Origin: SIG351 sp045627045
Lineage (GTDB): Bacteria > Bacillota > Clostridia > HGM11327
Assembly (NCBI GenBank): GCA_045627045.1
Contig: JAZQMY010000004.1
Coordinates: 1-8,303, forward strand
Length of the DNA stretch: 8,303 nt
Reading direction: 5' to 3'
The notes beneath the pieces were generated by a model. That model saw only the letters and a program-made list of their open reading frames with translations. It was not told where the DNA came from and did no database searches. Below are positions 5,159 to 8,303 of this stretch, one piece after another (position 1 is the stretch's first letter; each line of letters starts with the position of its first letter). A program made the translations under genes and the position numbers.

Positions 5159-6808
5159 TCAGTCCAGCGTAAGGAATGCGCCTCTTCCGTTTACTATCAT
5201 AGCGCTGACATAGCCGTCATAGCCCGGAATTCTCGTATCCGTATCTTCTTCTCCGCCAACATACAAATGAGCTTCCTGTGCATCGGTCTTGACAAGGATA
5301 GGCAATCCGATGATAGAATCGTATGACATCTTGTCGAGAACGGAAACGTTCGTTATGACAAGAGCATATCCGTCGCCGTTCTTTTTCTTGAAGCAGCCTA
5401 CAACATATGTATAATTCAGTCCGAACAGGTCTTCAAGGTCTGCAATATTCTCAAAGCCCGTAAACGGTTCATCGAATACTGCATAGCTATCGCCGATTTC
5501 CTGGAATCTTGCGAAAGTGCCTACGTATTCATAGTTGTTATAGAATTCCGCCGTCTTTATCAGGTCTTCATTTGTCATCTTTGCCTGATTCCAGCCGCTT
5601 GTCTTCTCGTATGTATCCTTGATGATGACGTCTCTCTTGTATGTTGAATACGTTATGCCCTTTGCGCCGAACGCAAGACCAACATAAGCTCTCCAGTTGT
5701 ATAACTTCGGGTTGACTTCAGTTCCGAGGCTTGTATACTGAACGTTCATCCAGAAATCAGCACCTCTTGCTCTTGCATCGTTGGCAACCGTCTGTATTTC
5801 CTGCATACGCTTGTGGTATCTCTCACCGTTATCGTCGGCAATTTCTGTCGCAAGCACTACAACGTCAACGTTCTGCATGAATGATGAATCGACATTGGCT
5901 TCTTCCGTACCGTCTGCGCTCTTGTAATAATCTTTCATTCTTACTTCCATGACGAACTTCCAGCCATAGTCGGAGTATTTCTCCTTGTAGCTGTCAGTTA
6001 CCGCATTGTAGATCGTTGGATCGCCCAAAGCGACCTCGTACTTCATGTAATGTCCGTAGAACATAGGATTGTTCTTTGAATACTCCTCGTCATTGAGTGT
6101 GAACTCTCCTGTTCTGATATCGTAAACCACTCTCTGAACGATTCTGATATCGAATCTTGCGCACCACTTTCCGTACTCATGGTAAAGATCCGTATCGATC
6201 TTTGCAAGCTCAAGGGATACTATATTAAAGCCTGCATCAGCCATATCCTTTACATCAGCCGCCGTTCTGAACGGATACTTTCCACCGTTAATGGCAAGCG
6301 TTGAAAAAGCCGGTTCCTTGTAGATATTCTTCTTGCTGTCTGAAACCTCAGCTTCAGCCTCTCCCTGTGTATCTGTGAGATCGTCGTAACCGAGATAGTT
6401 ATTTACGAAATCATATATTGCTCGCATATCGGCATAGTAGCTTTTTCCTCCGAGAACAATATCGCCGTTGTCAACTGCGATAATATAGTCCATATCGGAA
6501 GCAAAACCGTTGATTTCATCATCGTATGCAGTTTTTGTTGATGCGCCTGCGATAATGATCGTATTTGTTTTCACTTCTTCGGTATCCGGCACTGCCGCAA
6601 TCTTTGTTCCCGTAAGCTTTTCGACTGCATTCACGAGGACGTCAACGTCCTCCTTCTGCCAGTCCTCCCAATCTGCAGGATATACTACCGTATATTTTCC
6701 GAGATTCTTCAGCTGAACAGTGGAGCCGCCTGCTTTACAGCCTGAAAACGCCGCAAGCACTGCTAAAATAAGTGAAATTGTCAGTATCAGACTCAATGCT
6801 TTTTTCAT
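5159..6808 (-). CDS. Surface lipoprotein with glycoside-hydrolase-like architecture (549 aa)
   Basis: Probably an extracytoplasmic, lipid-anchored protein acting on or binding carbohydrate; no substrate can be named. ATG 6808 has AAAGGA (6815-6820) 6 nt upstream; the earlier in-frame TTG (6829) lacks one. The N-terminus is a lipoprotein signal: KKA, a hydrophobic core, then FSGC with the lipidated Cys at 24. Residues ~38-140 form an alpha/beta unit (YTVVYPADWEDW, LTGTKIAAVPD, NTIIIAG, DIVLGGKSYYADMRAIYDFV, YLG) like the accessory N-terminal domain of GH20/GH67-type enzymes. The rest resembles a TIM-barrel hydrolase, including DAGFNIVSLELAKID, ARGADFWMNVQYTSLG and VGLAFGAKGITYSTY. Catalytic acids cannot be assigned by eye. 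It has a consensus promoter (6857-6885), its own terminator, and is divergent from the DUF3737 gene. Confidence 0.85.
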   Translation of the reverse strand: MKKALSLILTISLILAVLAAFSGCKAGGSTVQLKNLGKYTVVYPADWEDWQKEDVDVLVNAVEKLTGTKIAAVPDTEEVKTNTIIIAGASTKTAYDDEINGFASDMDYIIAVDNGDIVLGGKSYYADMRAIYDFVNNYLGYDDLTDTQGEAEAEVSDSKKNIYKEPAFSTLAINGGKYPFRTAADVKDMADAGFNIVSLELAKIDTDLYHEYGKWCARFDIRIVQRVVYDIRTGEFTLNDEEYSKNNPMFYGHYMKYEVALGDPTIYNAVTDSYKEKYSDYGWKFVMEVRMKDYYKSADGTEEANVDSSFMQNVDVVVLATEIADDNGERYHKRMQEIQTVANDARARGADFWMNVQYTSLGTEVNPKLYNWRAYVGLAFGAKGITYSTYKRDVIIKDTYEKTSGWNQAKMTNEDLIKTAEFYNNYEYVGTFARFQEIGDSYAVFDEPFTGFENIADLEDLFGLNYTYVVGCFKKKNGDGYALVITNVSVLDKMSYDSIIGLPILVKTDAQEAHLYVGGEEDTDTRIPGYDGYVSAMIVNGRGAFLTLD

Positions 6809-6856
6809 ACTTGATCCTTTCAAAGTCAAATTTACAGACTAATCCGATTTCATCTT

Positions 6857-6885
6857 ATTATACTATCTATCATGTCTTTTGTCAA
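6857..6885 (-). promoter_or_regulatory. Full-consensus sigma-A promoter for the lipoprotein gene
   Basis: Minus strand TTGACA (6885-6880), 17-bp spacer, TATAAT (6862-6857): both hexamers perfect. Predicted start near 6850, leader about 42 nt. No operator palindrome is evident around it. Confidence 0.88.
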
Positions 6886-6984
6886 CAGCATTTTACTTTT
6901 TTCTCTGTATTTTACAGTAATGAGCATCTGACATCCGGGCTTGCCCATATCAGACCATTATTTTTTCCATTCTTCTTGTAATGA

Positions 6985-7013
6985 TTGACATTGCCTGTTT
7001 TTTCTGATATAAT
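6985..7013 (+). promoter_or_regulatory. Full-consensus extended -10 promoter for the DUF3737 gene
   Basis: TTGACA (6985-6990), 17-bp spacer ending in TGA, TATAAT (7008-7013). Perfect hexamers plus a TGn extension. Predicted start near 7020; GGAGG follows at 7031-7035. Confidence 0.88.
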
Positions 7014-7046
7014 AAATACATTATTTCCTCGGAGGTACCCGGACTT

Positions 7047-7880
7047 ATGGAAGTTATCCGCAACATTGCAACGGACGAAGAACGTGCATTTTATGCCGCT
7101 GAAAACATAGAATTCATATCATGCCGCTTTGAAGGCGCAAAGGATGGCGAATCAGCACTGAAGGAAAGCAGGAACATCAGGGTCTCTGACTGTGACTTTG
7201 TCCTGCGTTACCCGTTCTGGCACACATCTCACGCCGTAATTTCCGGGTCAAGGCTTTATGACACCTGCCGTGCGGCAATATGGTATTCCGACGACATATA
7301 TATCACGTGTTCAAAGCTTCTCGGCATAAAGGCACTGCGTGAATGCCGCAATATCAGAATTTCGGATTCCGAAATTGTAAGTTCCGAATTCGGCTGGTTC
7401 TGTGACGGGTTGAATTTTGAAAACGTTTCCGTGGAAAGCGAATACTTTCTGATGCACTCAAAAAATCTCGTTATCTCAGGGCTTCGTCTGAAGGGAAAAT
7501 ACTCGTTTCAGTATTGCACAGACGTTGAAATACACGATTCTGTTCTCGATACAAAGGATGCCTTCTGGGAAACGGAAAACGTAACAGTCTATGACAGCGT
7601 AATCAAAGGCGAATATCTTGCCTGGTACGCAAAGAATCTGAAGCTTGTAAGGTGCAGGATCGAAGGCACACAGCCTCTGTGCTACTCCGAAAACGTGATT
7701 CTTGAGGACTGCACAATGGATAAATGCGATCTTTCATTTGAAAAGACAAGCGTAAATGCAAACGTAAAAGGTCACATTGATTCCGTGAAGAATCCTGCCG
7801 CAGGTTACATTTCGGCAGATTCAATAGGAGAAATAATCGACGAATACGACACTCCCTGCACTATCGTATCCGCCCGCTGA
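7047..7880 (+). CDS. DUF3737 family protein, predicted right-handed beta-helix (277 aa)
   Basis: Member of the widespread but uncharacterised DUF3737 family. No signal peptide or membrane segment, so likely cytoplasmic. ATG 7047 follows GGAGG (7031-7035) at an 11-nt spacing, slightly long but the only strong site. The protein is built of short repeats of about 20 residues of the form N-V/I-x-I/V-x-x-S/C-x-hydrophobic (for example ECRNIRISDSEI, SKNLVISGLRL, TENVTVYDSVI, AKNLKLVRCRIEG, SENVILEDCTM), typical of a parallel beta-helix. Family landmarks seen: LDTKDAFWETENVTVYDS, GEYLAWYAKNL, GTQPLCY and, near the C-terminus, VKGHIDSVKNPAAGYI with GEIIDE. Length is normal for the family. It is divergently transcribed from the lipoprotein gene and shares a terminator with the convergent glycosidase gene. 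Confidence 0.92.
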   Translation: MEVIRNIATDEERAFYAAENIEFISCRFEGAKDGESALKESRNIRVSDCDFVLRYPFWHTSHAVISGSRLYDTCRAAIWYSDDIYITCSKLLGIKALRECRNIRISDSEIVSSEFGWFCDGLNFENVSVESEYFLMHSKNLVISGLRLKGKYSFQYCTDVEIHDSVLDTKDAFWETENVTVYDSVIKGEYLAWYAKNLKLVRCRIEGTQPLCYSENVILEDCTMDKCDLSFEKTSVNANVKGHIDSVKNPAAGYISADSIGEIIDEYDTPCTIVSAR

Positions 7881-7891
7881 TCAGCATATCA

Positions 7892-7929
7892 AAAACGGTC
7901 ACTACGGAATTTTCCGCATTGACCGTTTT
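7892..7929. terminator. Bidirectional terminator between convergent genes
   Basis: Stem AAAACGGTCA (7892-7901) with TGACCGTTTT (7920-7929); inside it, after a 3x3 internal loop, CGGAA pairs with TTCCG. U runs occur on both sides (TTTTATTATTATT on plus, TTTTTG on minus), so it serves both the DUF3737 gene and the GH95-like gene, whose stop at 7934 is only 5 nt away. Confidence 0.9.
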
Positions 7930-7933
7930 ATTA

Positions 7934-8303
7934 TTATTCAACCGTTATAATCATATTCTCACAGGTTCTGATTTTAACTGTCTCGCCCGCCTGAAGCTCT
8001 TTTTTGTTTGCGCCGTACTTTATTGTAATTTTTCTGTCGCTGTACGGATTTTCAAATGTAAGCATTCTTCCCTTTTCGCTCACGATTTTGGCTTTGATAT
8101 TGCCCTTCTCAAGTTTTGCCGATACGACAAATGCGCCGTCTGCACGCAAGCCTTCAAATGATACATCCTTGTTTCTGTTCCAGTTCGGGAAAAGTCTTAT
8201 GCATCCTTCATAGCCCTGAAGAAGCATTTCATTTATTGTTGCGGGAACAACGCTTGAATTCTCGATTCCGCCGCCGCCGAACTTGAAAAGACCGTTTTCC
8301 ATG
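7934..8303 (-). CDS. C-terminal end of a GH95-like glycosidase (partial, starts beyond the right edge)
   Basis: Only the last ~122 codons are in the window; the Met at 8302 is probably internal because the frame is open to the edge and no RBS can be seen. FGGGGIENSSVVPATINEMLLQ followed by GYEGCIRLFPNWNRNKDVSF and GLRADGAFVVSA matches the end of the catalytic (alpha/alpha)6 barrel and the start of the C-terminal beta domain in GH95-type enzymes (alpha-L-fucosidases and relatives), where a glycine-rich loop precedes IAEMLLQS and the GLRARGGF block. The remainder (VSEKGRMLTFENPY, ITIKYG) is the beta-sandwich tail. Substrate is unknown since the active site lies outside the window. Its presence beside a hydrolase-like lipoprotein suggests glycan use. 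Confidence 0.7.
   Translation of the reverse strand, partial: MENGLFKFGGGGIENSSVVPATINEMLLQGYEGCIRLFPNWNRNKDVSFEGLRADGAFVVSAKLEKGNIKAKIVSEKGRMLTFENPYSDRKITIKYGANKKELQAGETVKIRTCENMIITVE

Noticed and set aside
1..8303. CRISPR array, tRNA, rRNA or toxin-antitoxin pair
   Set aside because: No regularly spaced repeats, no cloverleaf or rRNA-like sequence, and no small paired frames with family motifs were seen.

Overview
The window looks like chromosomal DNA from an anaerobic gut or rumen clostridium, probably of the Oscillospiraceae or Ruminococcus kind. This rests on strong AGGAGG-type ribosome binding sites, consensus sigma-A promoters, moderate GC, and families typical of that group: a Tn4451/TnpX-type recombinase, TnpV, DUF4428, VanZ-like and DUF3737 proteins. 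The genus is an inference; no rRNA or tRNA is present.

Left half (1-4570): a scarred mobile-element region. A minus-strand large serine recombinase is broken by an in-frame amber codon, an internal deletion and at least two frameshifts. Just upstream of it is a short remnant that may be TnpW. Two intact divergent cargo genes follow, both unrecognised in function and both ending in a zinc ribbon: one minus (830-1636), one plus (2093-3220, with an N-terminal DUF4428 domain). Each has its own good promoter. They are followed by a 5'-truncated IS21-type istB without istA, and by an intact-looking tnpV. A pair of 46-bp imperfect inverted repeats (603-648 and 4471-4516) brackets this 3.9-kb block.

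Right half (4600-8303): ordinary-looking chromosomal genes with clean punctuation. A VanZ-like membrane protein lies downstream of a large lipoprotein that looks like a glycoside-hydrolase-type surface protein (both minus). A DUF3737 beta-helix protein (plus) is divergent from the lipoprotein. The C-terminal end of a GH95-like glycosidase (minus) runs off the right edge. Stem-loop terminators separate nearly every unit, and the lipoprotein/DUF3737 promoters are both near-perfect TTGACA-17-TATAAT.

Functionally, the right half suggests surface carbohydrate handling. The left half is an accessory insertion zone whose surviving cargo is the divergent zinc-ribbon pair, the best candidate here for something undescribed.
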